Shown here piece after piece: positions 21,310-33,543 of a DNA stretch of 64,000 nt. A program made the position numbers and the translations under genes. Numbering within the stretch: the stretch's first letter is position 1; each line of letters opens with the position of its first letter. The stretch is from Arachis hypogaea. Its lineage: Eukaryota; Streptophyta; Magnoliopsida; Fabales; Fabaceae. The notes beneath the pieces are model-generated. The model saw only the letters and a program-made list of their open reading frames with translations, searched no databases and was not told the origin of the DNA. The stretch is from NCBI RefSeq assembly GCF_003086295.3, contig NC_092039.1:96430561-96494560 (forward strand), given 5' to 3'.

Positions 21310-22082
21310 ATACCTCTATGGGAAAAGCTAGGGTTTTAATGCAAGCATAATAATATTTGATAAGGAAAGAGAAGAAGAGAAGAGGGGTATTAATATGTAT
21401 GAAAATGGGGCTGGTGGGGCTAGAAAATTTATGAGTGGGGGTTTAAATGGAAAAAAAAATGAAGGTGGTTTTATAGCCACGCGAGGGAGAAAAGCCTTAA
21501 TCTCCAAAGTTGGTCATTTGCGTGAAGGAAAACATGAGTTACATGGCCACCTTACAAACATTTGTATTATGAAAAATATAGGTAAATAATTAATAATTAA
21601 TAATTTTATATTTTTTAAAAATTAAAATTTAAATAATCATTAATTAATGATAATTAATAAATATGAAGTTAAGTTTAAAAATACTTGTTAGTTTGTTATT
21701 GATTAGATTTTTGTTGATTATCTAACGGAATAATTGTTAATTTGTTATATTATATATATACAAAATAAATAATATATAGATTATACATAATAAATAATTT
21801 ATAATATATAATCTATTATATATCTTCTTATTTATTATATATAGTATATTCTATGATGATTATAATTATAATAATTACAACAGTTATGAAACATTGACAA
21901 TATTTAAAAAGTATATATTAGCTAAACTTAATAGCATACTTCAATAAAAAATTATTATATTTTTTTTTACTATTTGATAATATTTTTTAATTTAAAATAC
22001 AAAATGTGATAAAATTAAATTAAAAAATGTTGTTAAAAAGGTAAAAAAATTTACCTTAATTTTATAGTTATATTTTATAAAT
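21310..22082. other. upstream region of the LBD gene
   Basis: 21310-21580 is a purine-rich stretch (gaaagagaagaagagaagagg) that may belong to the promoter or 5' UTR. 21590-22082 is extremely AT-rich with many tata and ataat runs and no coding signal. The Tat element starts directly at its end. Confidence 0.4.
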
Positions 22083-22618
22083 TGTTCATATACCCTGCCC
22101 TAACACTAAGGCTCACGATCAAATAAGACAAAAAGGCCCCATCCATAGATTAGCCTCCCCACGCAACCGACCTCCATCCAAGAGGTCGGATTCTACAAAA
22201 ACTCCACTAAAAGGAAGTCAGGAGTCAGATTAGCTGGCAGATAACACTTATTCAAATGAGTAACTGCCCCTAAAATCTCTCAACCCACTTCCAGGAGTCA
22301 AATCTCAACCTCCCTAAGATAAATGGACGGTTATCCTTCTTAAAAGGTGAAACCACTCCAACGGTGGTTATGGGTTCACCCCTATAAGTACATTGACAAC
22401 CCTCAGGTATCTCTAAATTCCCATACTCTCTCAACCTGATTAGACCCTTGTTGACTTAGGCATTGGAGTGTCTTTGCAGGTACCACCCCCCATTCTCTCA
22501 CACACGCAAGTCGGGCGAAGGCCTCAAACGCGAGACCAAGCCTAAAGACCTTCTTCCCCAGACGATTGGGCCAACCTCGCGAGTCCAGTTCATCAATCTC
22601 CGGTTACCCAACGTAATA
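22083..22618 (+). repeat. 5' LTR of the Tat element
   Basis: 536 bp, tgttcata to acgtaata; the expected terminal ca has become ta. A possible TATA box, ctataagta, is at 22382-22390. It retains a 32-bp stretch (about 22443-22474) missing from the 3' LTR. Confidence 0.88.
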
Positions 22619-22619
22619 T

Positions 22620-22637
22620 TAGCGCCGTTGCCGGGGA
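22620..22637 (+). other. primer-binding site (tRNA-Asp)
   Basis: tagcgccgttgccgggga matches the complement of the plant tRNA-Asp 3' end at 17 of 18 positions and lies one base after the LTR. Confidence 0.88.
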
Positions 22638-22656
22638 CCCGAGAGATCATCAGTCA

Positions 22657-25600
22657 ATGGCGGACAACTCACCCGAAGATGGCCACGCCACGACCGATTC
22701 AGAACAAGAAAACCTGAACACAGCAAACAATGAGGCGGACATGACTTTCCACCAGGAATTGAATGACCAACAAAAAGAGGGTACCTCTGGGATAAAAAAC
22801 CCAAAGGTAAATTTCTCTGAAGGGCGTGAATCAGGAAAGGAAGGACCGCCCCATGCAGCTGAACTAATGGGATTGGTCCACGGCCACCAGGGACGTCTGG
22901 AGCAGCTAGAACAGGAATTACAACGACAACGAGAGGCGGAAAAGAACCTAAGGGAAGAAATAGAGCGACGAAAAGAGTTAGAAGAAAAACTCTTGAAGTT
23001 AGAATCTTTCCTTAAATACCGAAACTCTCGTAGTGACCGAGAAGATTCACCCTTAGGGGAGGACGATCCGTTTAGTGAGGACATAATGAGGGCAAAAGTT
23101 CCCAGGAACTTCAAGAGTCCTGACATGGACCTCTATGACGGGACCACGGATCCAAAGCATCATCTGAGCAACTTCAAGAGTCGGATGTACCTACCGACGC
23201 TTCTGATGCCACTCGCTGCAAAGCCTTTCCGACCACCTTGACGAAAGCAGCGATGAAGTGGTTTGATAGCCTCCCTCTAAGGTCGGTCACAAGCTTCGAC
23301 GACCTCTCATGAAAATTTCTGATGCGGTTTTCCATCCAAAAAGACAAGGTAAAGCACGCACCAAGCCCCCTGGGCGTGAAACAGGAGGTCGGAGAGCCTT
23401 TGAGAAACTACATGGAAAGGTTCAACAAAGCGTGCTTGGAAATTCAAGACTTGCCCACAGAGGCAGTAATCTTGCACCTAGTAAATGGACTCAGGGAAGG
23501 CTCTTTCTCCCAGTCCATATAAAAAAGGCACCCTACCTCCCTAAACGATATACAGGAAAGAGCTGAAAAGTACATTAACATGGAGGAAAACGCTAGACTA
23601 TGAGAGCCGAATTGGCAGCCGGGACACCCTCACCTGTTGAAAGAAAAAGAGAGAGAATCCAAGAAGAAAGAGGAGATTGGCATGGAAAAGCCAAGGAGAT
23701 ATCTCTCTTACACTCCTCTGAAAGTTTCCTTAGTCAATGTGTATAGGGAAATTTGCCACCCTGAAAGGCTTCTACCCCCTAGGCCCATCAAGAACAAAAA
23801 AGGGGGAAGTCGTAGCGACTACTGCGAATACCACAAGATGTACGGACATCCTACAAACAACTGTTATGACCTCAAAAATATGATAGAAAAGCTGGCCAGA
23901 GAAGGTCAGCTCGACAGATATCTCGTAGAGAGGTCGGACAATCATGGAAAAAAGAAGCGAGAGGACAGTGATCGAAGATACCAACCACCACAGACCTCAA
24001 AGAGACATGTACACATGATCTCAGGAGGGTTCGAAGGAGGAGGGTTCACCATGTCATCTCGTAAGAGACATCTAAAGCGGGTCTATCAAGTCGGGAATGA
24101 GACTCCTGATCTCCCAACCATCTTGTTCACCAAAGAGGATGGGCAAGGGATCATGCCTGGGCACGACGACCCGGTGGTGATAACCATGATTTTGGCGAAT
24201 GCCAATCTCCACAGAACCTTGGTGGACCAAGGGAGTTCGGCTGACATCCTCTTCAAGCCCGCATTCGACAAGTTAGGGTTGGATGAAAGGGAGCTAAAAG
24301 CTTACCCGAACACCCTGTATGGACTAGGAGACATGCCAATAAAGCCACTAGGATACATCCCCCTCCACACGACCTTTGGAAAGGGAAAAAATTCCAAAAC
24401 TCTAAGCATCGACTTTATCGTCATCGATGTCGGGTTAGCGTAAAATGCCTTGATTGGCAGGATTACGCTAAATCAGCTTGGAGCAGTGGTGTCAACCCCT
24501 TACCTTTGCATGAAATTTCCAACACCTAAGGGAATAGCGACGGTACTGGAAGACCAGAAATTGGCAAGAAAATGTTACAACGAAAGCTTGAACCTCCGAG
24601 GAAAGAGCAAGGAAGTTCACACCGTAAAGCTCGGAGGGGGGGATAAGAGCTAAGGAAGAGCTGCAGCCACAACCGAGGGAAAAAACTAAAGAGGTTTAAA
24701 TCAGAAAAGAGGAAGAAAAAATACCAACATAGGAGCCAGTCTAGACGGAGATTTAAAACAAAGGCTGATAAAGCTCCTACGAGATAATTCCGACCTCTTC
24801 GCTTGGAAAGCTTCCGACATGCCAGGGATAGACCCCCAACTCATGTCCCACAAGCTTTCAGTACACCCCGGATCACGACCAGTACAGCAGCGCAGGTGTA
24901 AGCTCGGACCAGAACGAGCTCAAGTGGTAGAGGAGCAAGTACAAGCCCTTTTGGAGGCCGACTTCATCCAAGAGGTCAAGTATCCGGCATGCTAGCAAAT
25001 GTAGTGCTAGTCAAAAAGCAAAATGTTCAAGTACACCGACCTGAACAAGGCATGCCCCAAAGACCTGTATCCACTTCCCAGTATTGACACCCTAGTAGAT
25101 GCGAGCTCAGGGTATCAGTACTTGTTGTTCATGGACGATTACTCGGGATACAACTAAATTTTGATGTATAAACCAGATGAGGAAAAAACCTCATTCATCA
25201 CACCTAAAGCAAACTACTGCTATGTGGTAATGCCTTTTGGATTAAAAAATGTTGGGGCCACATATCAAAGGTTGATGAATAAAGTGTTCGCTCCCCACCT
25301 CAGGAACTTAATGGAGGTCTACGTAGATGACATGCTGGTGAAAACCAAGGAGGAGACCGACCTCTTGACAGATCTCTCACATGTTTTCAACACCGTAAGG
25401 GTACATGGGATGAGACTAAATCCCACAAAATGTACCTTCGCAGTGGGGGCGGAAAAGTTTCTAGGATTCATGCTAACACAAAGGGGATCGAAGCAAACCC
25501 CGACAAGTGCAAAGCTATTCTAGAAATGAAAAGCCCAACTTGTCTAAGGGAGGTCCAATAATTGAATGGCTGACTCGCTGCCCTTTTCAGATTCCTAGCG

Positions 25601-27864
25601 GGATCGGCACTAAGATCCCTCCCATTATTCTCTCTACTAAGAAAAGGATGCAAATTCGAATGGACTCCAGAATGCGAAGAAGCATTCCAGGAGTTCAAAA
25701 GGTTTTTGAGCCAACCTCCAATCCTGACCCGACCAATAGTCAGGGAAGAGCTCGTCCTGTATCTGTCAGTGGTAGATAAAGCTGTAGCATCAGCTCTAAT
25801 ACGGGAAGATGAGGTCGGCCAGCATCCTGTGTATTTCACCAGCAAAGTTTTACAAGGCCTTAAACTAAAGTATCAAAAACTCAAAAAGTTTGCATACTCC
25901 TTAGTAGTAGTCTCACGCTGATTACGACCGTATTTCCAAGCACACAAGATAAAAGTGTGAATGAACCAGCTCATGAAGCAGATCCTTCAGAAGACGGACA
26001 TTGCGGGCAGGATGGTTCAATGGGCAATAGAGCTCTCCGAATTTGACCTGAAATACCTAATCCAGACGAAAATAAAAGCCCAATGCCTTATCAACTTCCT
26101 AGCAGAGTACGCCGGAGATCAAGAGAAAAAACCCACTACATGGGAATTATATGTAGATGGGTCCTCCAACAAGGTTGGAAGCAGTGCAAGCATAATACTG
26201 GTCAGCGAAGGGGGAAAGCAAATAGAAGTCTTCCTCAAATTTGAGATCCCAGCTTCCAACAATCAGGCAGAATATGAAGCCTTGATTGCAGGGTCAAAGC
26301 TGGCAGAAGAAGTTGGTGCAACCAAAGTGATGGTATTCAGCGATTCTCAGGTGGTGACTTCCCAAATAAACGGAGAGTATCAGGCCAAAGATCCCAACAT
26401 GAAAAGGTACTTGGACAAAACCTTGGAGCATCGTAGGCGCTTTGAGGAGACCGAGGTGAAGCATATAACTCGGGACCTCAACAGCAGGGCAGACGCCCTC
26501 TCCAAGCTTGCAAGTACCAAACCAAGAGGGAACAACAGAAGCCTAATCCAAGAAACGCTCCCCGAACCCTCTGTGGTCAAAACGGAGGCTGTTCAAGATG
26601 TCCTTGAAGTCGCCAGGTTAGACCTCGGATGGATAAAGCCCTTGGTTGAATTCCTGAGATTCGACATCCTCCCCAAAGAGGAAAAAGAGGCCAAAAAGAT
26701 CCGGAGGGAAGCACAAAACTACACACTGTTGAAAAATATCCTCTATAAAAGAGGAATATCAACACCGCTACTAAAGTGCGTCCCGACCTCAAGGACAACC
26801 GAGGTGCTAGAAGAGGTACACAATGAAATCTGCGGGAACCATCTTGGGGCTAGGTCATTAGCTAGAAAGGTAATCCGAGTAGGATTCTACTGGCCGATCT
26901 TACAAAAAGATTCCACAGAATTTGTGAAAAAATGCCAACCATGCCAAATGCATGCAAACTTCCATGTAGCTCCCCCCGAGGAGCTCATTAGTATAACTTT
27001 CCCATGACCTTTCGCAAAATGGGGTTAGAGTTGCTAGGACCATTCCCCCAAGCACTGGGGCAAGTAAAGTATCTAATAGTGGGAGTGGATTATTTCACAA
27101 AGTGAATAGAAGCAGAACCATTGGTCACCATCACCGCTCAGAGAAGTCGAAAGTTCCTCTACAAGAACATTATCACCAGATATGGAGTACCTCACTCCAT
27201 CACTACTGATAATGTCACTCAGTTCACCAACTCAACCTTCAAAAACCTGGTTGCCAGCATGAAAATCAAACATCAGTTCACATCGGTAGAACATCCACAA
27301 GCAAATGGACAAGCCGAGGTAGCAAACAAAGTCATACTGGTAGGGTTGAAGAAAAGGTTGCAGGACGCAAAGGGAGCCTGGGCCGAGGAGCTCCCACAAG
27401 TACTTTAGGCTTTTCGGACCACACCTCAGTCTGCCACAGGGGAAACACCCTTCCGACTTGCTTACGGTGTAGAAGCCATGATACCAGTCGAAATCAATGA
27501 GCAAAGTCCAAGGGTAAGCTTCTACGACGAGGTCAAAAATATACAGGGGCACAAAGAAGAACTTGAGCTACTCCCCGAAGTCCGGGAACGAACCCATATT
27601 AGGGAAGCAGTATTGAAACAAAGGATGACAAACAGATATAACAAAAAGGTCATTCGAAGAAGTTTTGCCCCGGACGATTTGGTTTTGATTAGAAACGACA
27701 TAGGAGTCAACAAGTCTGGGGAAGGAAAGCTTACTGCCAATTGGAAAGGACCATACAAAATTAAAGAGGTCTTAGGAAAAGCCTACTATAAAGTGACCGA
27801 CCTAAATGGCACCGAGCTACCTAGGTCGTGGCATGCTTGTAATATGAAAATGTACTATAGGTAA
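22657..27864 (+). pseudogene. Tat-lineage gag-pol polyprotein, multiply broken
   Basis: Starts at ATG 22657. Gag: a Glu/Arg coiled coil (LEQELQRQREAEKNLREEIE), then the capsid part (NFKSPDMDLYDGTTDP), frameshifted near 23200 and again before 23322, with a stop at 23521. A Cys/His stretch (YCEYHKMYGHPTNNC) follows near 23818-23862. Protease: LVDQGSSADILF at about 24220. The frame stops at 24441. RT: the part carrying the first catalytic Asp is deleted near 25020; VYVDDML is intact at about 25318-25338. RNase H is frameshifted (25500-25920). Archaeal RNase H: LYVDGSSN ... NNQAEYEAL ... SDSQVV ... SRADALSKLA (26145-26515). Integrase: HHCC finger (HLGARSL ... CQPCQMH), first Asp region followed by a TGA for Trp at about 27103, then TDN and AEVANK. 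It ends at 27864. At least six disabling changes. Confidence 0.88.
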
Positions 27865-28666
27865 AAGCGAACTCCACTCCCTGATGTACTCTTTTCCCAA
27901 CTTCATGGTTTTTTCTCAAAGAAAGGGTTTTTCTTAAAGGGGGTTTTTAACGAGGCATCAAAGTGGGGACTAAGGGGCAACAAAATTGTCTAAACCCTTA
28001 GCAACAAAAAAGGTACCTTTACAAATAAAACAAGATCTTTTTTTCAATATCTCTTTGCAAATTCCTTTTAATATTTTCGTTATATCCACGAAACGCACCG
28101 ACTTAAGCTCGACAAAACGTGAAAAACCCATGAACTGACCTAGATGGTCGTCAGGATAAAACGACGAGGTACAAGTCGGTGCAAAGAGGTTATAAAAGCT
28201 GATCATGTAATAACTCAGAGGCCAGCGGACCTATGAGTCGAAAAACCCGAGAAGAAACGAAATGCGTCGCAAGAATAACCTAAGTTACGAAGACTCAATA
28301 AAAAAGAATTGAGTACGCAGAATATCAAAAAGAGATAAGAAAATCCATCGAAAAGCCAAAGGCGGAAACTGTCCCTAAGTCTTAAGAAAAACTTAGACAA
28401 AGGACAGTCGGCCAAGGTAAAAGTTTTCCAAAAACAAAGGGTTTTTTCAACGAGAAGAAAAAGATCAAAACAAGGCTTTGAAAAACCTAAAGAAAAAGCA
28501 TGCAGGTCAACATAAATATAGCCTAAAACCCTTATTCAAAAAAGGGTATTTTTAATTTTGTTTACGGCCACAAAGGGCCAGAAAATGTTAGAAAAAAACC
28601 ACCACAATAAAAATTGTTTAAAAAACGAGGGACCCACAGGCCGGGCCCCCATATAGCCATCACAAA
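27865..28666 (+). other. non-coding region between pol and the antisense ORF
   Basis: A purine-rich, repeat-poor internal spacer of the Tat element. Minus-strand frames at 27970-28206 and 28215-28415 look like chance. No domain is seen. Confidence 0.5.
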
Positions 28667-30335
28667 TTAATTGGAAGAAGGAAGGTCACCACCATCAAGA
28701 GGAAGATCATCGCCAGAGCCAGGAGGAGGAGCAATCGGAGTGCCATCAGGACTAGGGGAGGAAGTCAGAGTAGCACCAGCAGAGGACGGGGCAGAAGGAT
28801 TGGAACCCTTCTCGGAAGCCTTCGAGGAACAAGCTCGAATAGCTCTGCTCCACTTTCTCCCTCAGACCCTCTGCCATGGCGCACCGGCCCATCAACTTCC
28901 TCTCCTCCTTCCGGAGATTATCCCTCTCCTCTTTCAACCCGGCGACCTCCTCCTTCAAACTCTTATCAGCCTCTTGATATAAAAGAATCCTCACCTCTAG
29001 CTCCTCAACCCTCAGGGATGAACCCAAAGAGCTGAAGAAAGTCTTCTAAAAAATATCCAAAAGCTTAGTGCACACCCCCACCGTCCTGACACTCCCCTGA
29101 ACTAGAAGATTAAGGTGGTTTCAAATGGAAGCATCATCCATACTTATATGAGTATGAGGATAGATGTAATTCCGAACAAACTGAGGCACATCAGACTTTG
29201 CCTCACCTTCAAAAGAAGAGCTAGACCCTGAAGTCTTGTGCTTCTTCAGCTCTGGCTCAGGGGAAGATCGAGGAGGAGGGGGAAGAGAAGAGGTGGAAGG
29301 GGATATAACAAATATAACAATAGGTCAGGAGGGAGTCCCCAGGTTGTGAGGAGGAGGAGGAGGGGGAGGAGGAGGAGGTCCAGCAGCCCTGGCGCCACCA
29401 ACTCTGGCATGGGACCTTGTCTTGGCCTCCTGGACTCTCTGGTAAGATTCTATGGAATTCTTCTTCGCCATCTCTGCAAAAGTCATTATTTAAAAAAGTC
29501 AATAAACAAGTCAGAGAAAACAACTCGGGTGATCATCAAGTCAGAAAACCCAACAAACAAATATGGTACTGCCTAATTGGGCCTGCACAAAGGTCGGAGA
29601 CCCCTGGAGAAACTTTTTGGTATCCAGATAAGGGGCTCTCCCCCAAACTTCTCGGAGGAACCCAACGATGGCTGCCTCCACCTCATCCAAATCATCCAAA
29701 CTATATTTCTCACAAGGAGAGGCCTCTAACCAATACAGGGGAAAGCGAGGAGAAGAATTTTGATCCAGGGAAAAGGGGTGGTGACCCTTTACAACTTGCA
29801 CTTTGAAAAAGAAATTTTTAAAGTCATGAAAGGATTCATCAAAAAGGGTAAAAACTCTCCGGCCTTGTATGGCCTAGAAAGAAACCCATTGCTGTTTGTT
29901 ATTTTTTCCACTGAAGGGCTTGGTCATGTGAAAAAGAAAAAAGAAAATCCTCAAAGAAGTCGGAAAATCCAGGGCATGGCTGATAAATTGATAAATTTTA
30001 AAAAAAACCCAAGAGTTGGGGTGAAGTTGAGTAGGGGCTATCCGGCAATTAGATAAAACGGCTATCTCAAAGTCAGAAAAAGGAAGAAGAATGCCCAAAC
30101 GGGTGAAAAAACTCTCATACATAAAAATAAAATGAGGGTCTTCCTCAGAAGCTCTTCCAAAACAAACCCGGTCTTCCGGACCCGGGACTATCAGTTCATA
30201 TCTGGACTCATCCCCATCAAAAGCACAAATCCTATGGCGCGTACGAAGATCGGTAACATAGTTAGTATCCACAAGGGGTTCTTCCCCAAGAACAGTAACA
30301 TCTACCCATCGAGTGAGGGATTCTACAGAAGACAT
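28667..30335 (-). pseudogene. antisense ORF (aORF) of the Tat element
   Basis: The minus-strand ATG at 30335 opens 153 codons (MSSVESLTRWVDVTVLG ... FTRLGILLPFSDFEIAVL), one in-frame TAG at 29874-29876, then the same frame continues (FTLFDESFHDFKNFFFKVQ ... DDLDEVEAAIVGFLREVWG) to a stop at 29541. A cttttgcag acceptor at 29474-29482 precedes a second coding part, MAKKNSIESYQRVQEAKTR, followed by a Pro run, a Glu/Leu coiled coil (28800-28980) and an end at 28667-28669. A donor near 29565 is suggested but its GT is damaged. Antisense ORFs at this place are known in Tat-lineage elements such as Grande; their role is unresolved. The protein resembles plant transposon-associated (mobile-domain-like) proteins by memory only. 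At least one stop and further breaks in exon 2 make this copy defective. Confidence 0.7.
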
Positions 30336-30650
30336 ATTTTTTCTAAAAAAGAAAAGGATCCCGAAACCTATAAAGGGGAAAGAAAAAAGGATAAAAAACA
30401 GGGTCTCTAAGGGGCCTGGGGTTAGATCCTTGACTAAACAGAATCACTAAGTCTACGACCAACACTCCTCTCAAATAAAAAACATGCAAATAAAAGCAGT
30501 TATAAAAGAGGAGAAAAAAAACTGACCTTTACTTTCGAAGGGTCAGAGGTGCAACAGCAGTTGATCGAAGAAAAAGGAAGCTTTCTTTTCGGAACAGAGT
30601 GTGTAAGTGAGAAAGTTTTCAGACACGAAATAAAGAAAGAGAGAGAAAAG

Positions 30651-30660
30651 TATTTATAAG
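30651..30660 (-). promoter_or_regulatory. possible TATA box for the antisense ORF
   Basis: The minus strand reads cttataaata, about 320 bases upstream of the aORF ATG and followed by a ttttctctctctttct pyrimidine tract, the usual setting of a plant core promoter. Confidence 0.45.
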
Positions 30661-30881
30661 CACGTTAGGGGTATAAAGGTAAAACGACGCAACCATTTAA
30701 AAGTTGCATCGTTACCAATGTAACTGCCCCCGCGTATAAATGCTCAGACCTCTAAGAGACGCGACGTTTGATTAGACGCGACGATTAAAGAAATTTAAAT
30801 CACGTCGGTTCCCAAAAATCACGTCGGCAAAAGTCTCGATCTGTATACTCGAGTCCAAACTCACGGAAGGACTTGGACTCC

Positions 30882-30890
30882 AGTAGGGGC
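30882..30890 (+). other. polypurine tract of the Tat element
   Basis: agtaggggc lies two bases before the 3' LTR at 30893, the expected place of the plus-strand primer. Confidence 0.65.
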
Positions 30891-30892
30891 AC

Positions 30893-31396
30893 TGTTCATA
30901 CCCTGACCCAACACTAAGGCCCAGGACCAAATAAGACAAAGAGGCCCAATCCATAGATTAGCCTCCCCACGCAACCGACCTCCATCCAAGAGGTCAGATT
31001 CTACAAAAACTCCACTAAAAGAAAGTCGGGAGTCAGATTAACTGGCAGATAACACTTATTCAAATAAGTAACTGCCCCTAAAATCTCTCAACCCACTTCC
31101 AGGAGTCAAATCTCAACCTCTCTAAGATAAAGGGACGGTTATCCTCCTTAAAAGGTGGAACCACTCCAACGGTGGTTATGGGTTCACCCCTATATGTATA
31201 CTAACAACCCTCAGGTATCTCTAAGTTCTCATACTCTCTCAACCTGATTAGTGCAGGTACCACCCCCCCATTCTCTCACACACGCAAGTCGGGCGAAGGC
31301 CTCAAACGCGAGACCAAGCCTAAAGACCTTCTTCCCCAGACGATTGGGCCAACCTCGCGAGTCCAGTCCATCAATCTCCGGTTACCCAACGCAACA
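30893..31396 (+). repeat. 3' LTR of the Tat element
   Basis: 504 bp, tgttcata to caaca. Relative to the 5' LTR it lacks 32 bp before gcaggtaccacc and has about 25 substitutions. Confidence 0.88.
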
Positions 31397-31419
31397 TGAA
31401 TATTGTCAGATTTTAAAAC

Positions 31420-31422
<3 letters not shown>

Positions 31423-31483
<61 letters not shown>
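31423..31483. repeat. (TA)n microsatellite
   Basis: About 28 ta units starting 27 bases after the Tat 3' LTR. The ORF across it, rich in Ile-Tyr, is a translation of the repeat. Confidence 0.95.
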
Positions 31484-32139
31484 CCACCACAACTATAGTT
31501 ATCATCAAATTTACTTTATATTATAATAGAAATTATAATTTTTTATTTTAAAATACTTTTTATCACATAACATTCATAAAAGATATTTTTTTGCTATTAT
31601 TATTATTATTAAATAAAAATATGGAGTATTAGGATAAAATATATATCCTTTTACAGGTCAACTAGCTCTCCCTTTTTTACCCTCAAAATTTCCGTTTGGT
31701 CTTACTTATTGTTCATTCCACTTAGACAATTATTTAATGAACATAACTCATACTTCTTTTGCTCTTTCATTGACATATCTCATTTAGAAAAAAGCATACA
31801 CATCATACATACCATATATAGCTGTATCACATGGTGAGTGCAACGATGCATACGTGGGATTGAAGATTATTACGATTCATAAACTTCTTGGAAATGATGA
31901 AAATTGATTATGATCACAAAAAAACTAAAACTAGAAGGAGGTTGCTTTTGGATTTTTGTTCGACAATAAATTGATGATGTATGACGTTTATCATAAAATA
32001 GAAATTTATTTATTTATTTGACAAATGATAATAAACTTGAGAGAGACACGTGTAGTGTATACGGAATTGTCACTATGCTTGTTTTAAGCGGTAGGTCCAT
32101 TTTCCTTTTCTTTTAAGTTTTTTTTTTCAATCTCAGAAT
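31484..32139. other. AT-rich spacer before the LINE array
   Basis: No coding signal or recognised repeat. A tattattattatt run occurs near 31600. Confidence 0.5.
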
Positions 32140-32349
32140 TGTTTGTTGAAAGTGATCGATTCATTTTTTTGTCTTTCATCTCTTCAATACAAAATGCCAA
32201 AATTTAATTAGAATCATACCTGATTATGAGCTATGGTAATTAGAGACTTTGTTTTTAATTCAATATGCATCTTTTTTTTTCTTAATTTAGATAATTTAAT
32301 ATAAAATAATTTTATCATCAAAAGTTGTGTATGAAAGTTACATGGAGAG

Positions 32350-32421
<72 letters not shown>

Positions 32422-33475
32422 TGGTTAAACTAATCTAAACCTAATATATTATTTTATATGTCAAATGAATATTAATTTAATTTATGAGATATTTAATTTG
32501 ATAATTTTTTGTAAAATACAAAGTTTTTACTAAAGATTTGAGTATATAATTACTATTTTATTCATCTTTTTTAATTTTCTGTCTTTCAATTCTCTTTATC
32601 ATTTTAAATCAATTGGTTCTAATCTTTTCATTTTTGAAAAAACAATTCACATTTATATAAGAGGAATTACATCTAATTTGTTTCCATTGCTGAAAATATG
32701 AAATGAATGTTTATCTAAAAAAAATCATGAAAATTTATTTAAAGATGATGCGATTATAGATCATGATAATCAGAATTCTATGAATGAAGCTCATTCTGAT
32801 GATCGGAGCCAGCAACAACTGACGTAAATGAAGGACAAAAAGGAAAAGAAAAATTAGAAGGCGAAGAATCTGGATCAATAGAAGGCGAAGAATCTAGATT
32901 AGCATTCACACATGGTGCTGTTAATTCTGTTAATGATAATTCTATTTTGTAGAATATGATTAATGGGACTAGCAGCTTTCACAAGACGCAAAATCATAAT
33001 AATATTCTTGAATTAAAAGGAAGAAAATTTGTATGGACCATGGATGGTTGTTAACAGGCAACAACAAAAAAAAAGCAAAAATTAGGGAAAGTAAATCAGA
33101 CTGAAAAGAAAGAAAATTATTTCACCATATTTGAAGGCTTAAATGTCATAAATTATGAAGAAAAAAAATAATCTCAACCTAAAAAAAATCGCAGTCCAAA
33201 GTTAATATTAAGCAAGCCAAGACTTCAAGTGGAAAAAAAAAGAAAAATCTAAGAAAAGATTTTAACAAATTAAAAATAATAATACAAATAACAATCAAAT
33301 AGTGAAACAGAACAATTTTGCTAGTATTAAAATTTTTAAAGAAAAAGAGATTAACATTACCTACCATTTGAGCTCAAGGAAGGAAGTTTTAAGTCAAAAT
33401 CTCAAGAAAATAATTTCGTACTAGCTACTAATCAAAGAATCAATGAGTATCAGAGAAAAAATGTATAGTATATTC

Positions 33476-33476
<1 letters not shown>
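32422..33476 (+). pseudogene. LINE unit 1, ORF1 remnant
   Basis: The degenerate frame contains the plant L1 ORF1 signature YGPWMVV (33034 onward) followed by QQQK..KQK..., after a Glu/Ser-rich stretch (EEESGSIEGEES-like, near 32865-32900). Endonuclease and RT are absent. Ends in (TAA)n. Confidence 0.6.

Positions 33477-33543
<67 letters not shown>

Larger units (their letters stand above)
22083..31396 (+). mobile_element. complete Ty3/gypsy Tat-lineage retrotransposon (decayed)
   Basis: 9314 bp from tgttcata to aaca. The order is 5' LTR, tRNA-Asp primer-binding site, gag, protease, reverse transcriptase, RNase H, a second (archaeal-type) RNase H, integrase, a long non-coding region with an antisense ORF, a polypurine tract and the 3' LTR. 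The second RNase H before the integrase is diagnostic of the Tat lineage. Flanks taaat (22078-22082) and tgaat (31397-31401) form a 5-bp duplication with one mismatch. LTR divergence, about 25 substitutions in 504 aligned bases (near 5%), fits an insertion roughly two million years old at a usual plant rate of 1.3e-8 per site per year. Many stops and frameshifts make it immobile on its own. Confidence 0.88.

Noticed and set aside
28671..28982. Plus-strand ORF near the 3' end of the Tat element
   Set aside because: Opposite strand of the antisense ORF's coiled-coil part, which is better supported.
31251..31526. 91-codon ORF with a long Ile-Tyr run
   Set aside because: Translation of the LTR end and a (TA)n microsatellite.
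32350..33543. (TAA)n tracts at regular intervals as a possible CRISPR-like array
   Set aside because: The repeats are pure microsatellite and the 'spacers' are homologous LINE segments, in a plant genome.
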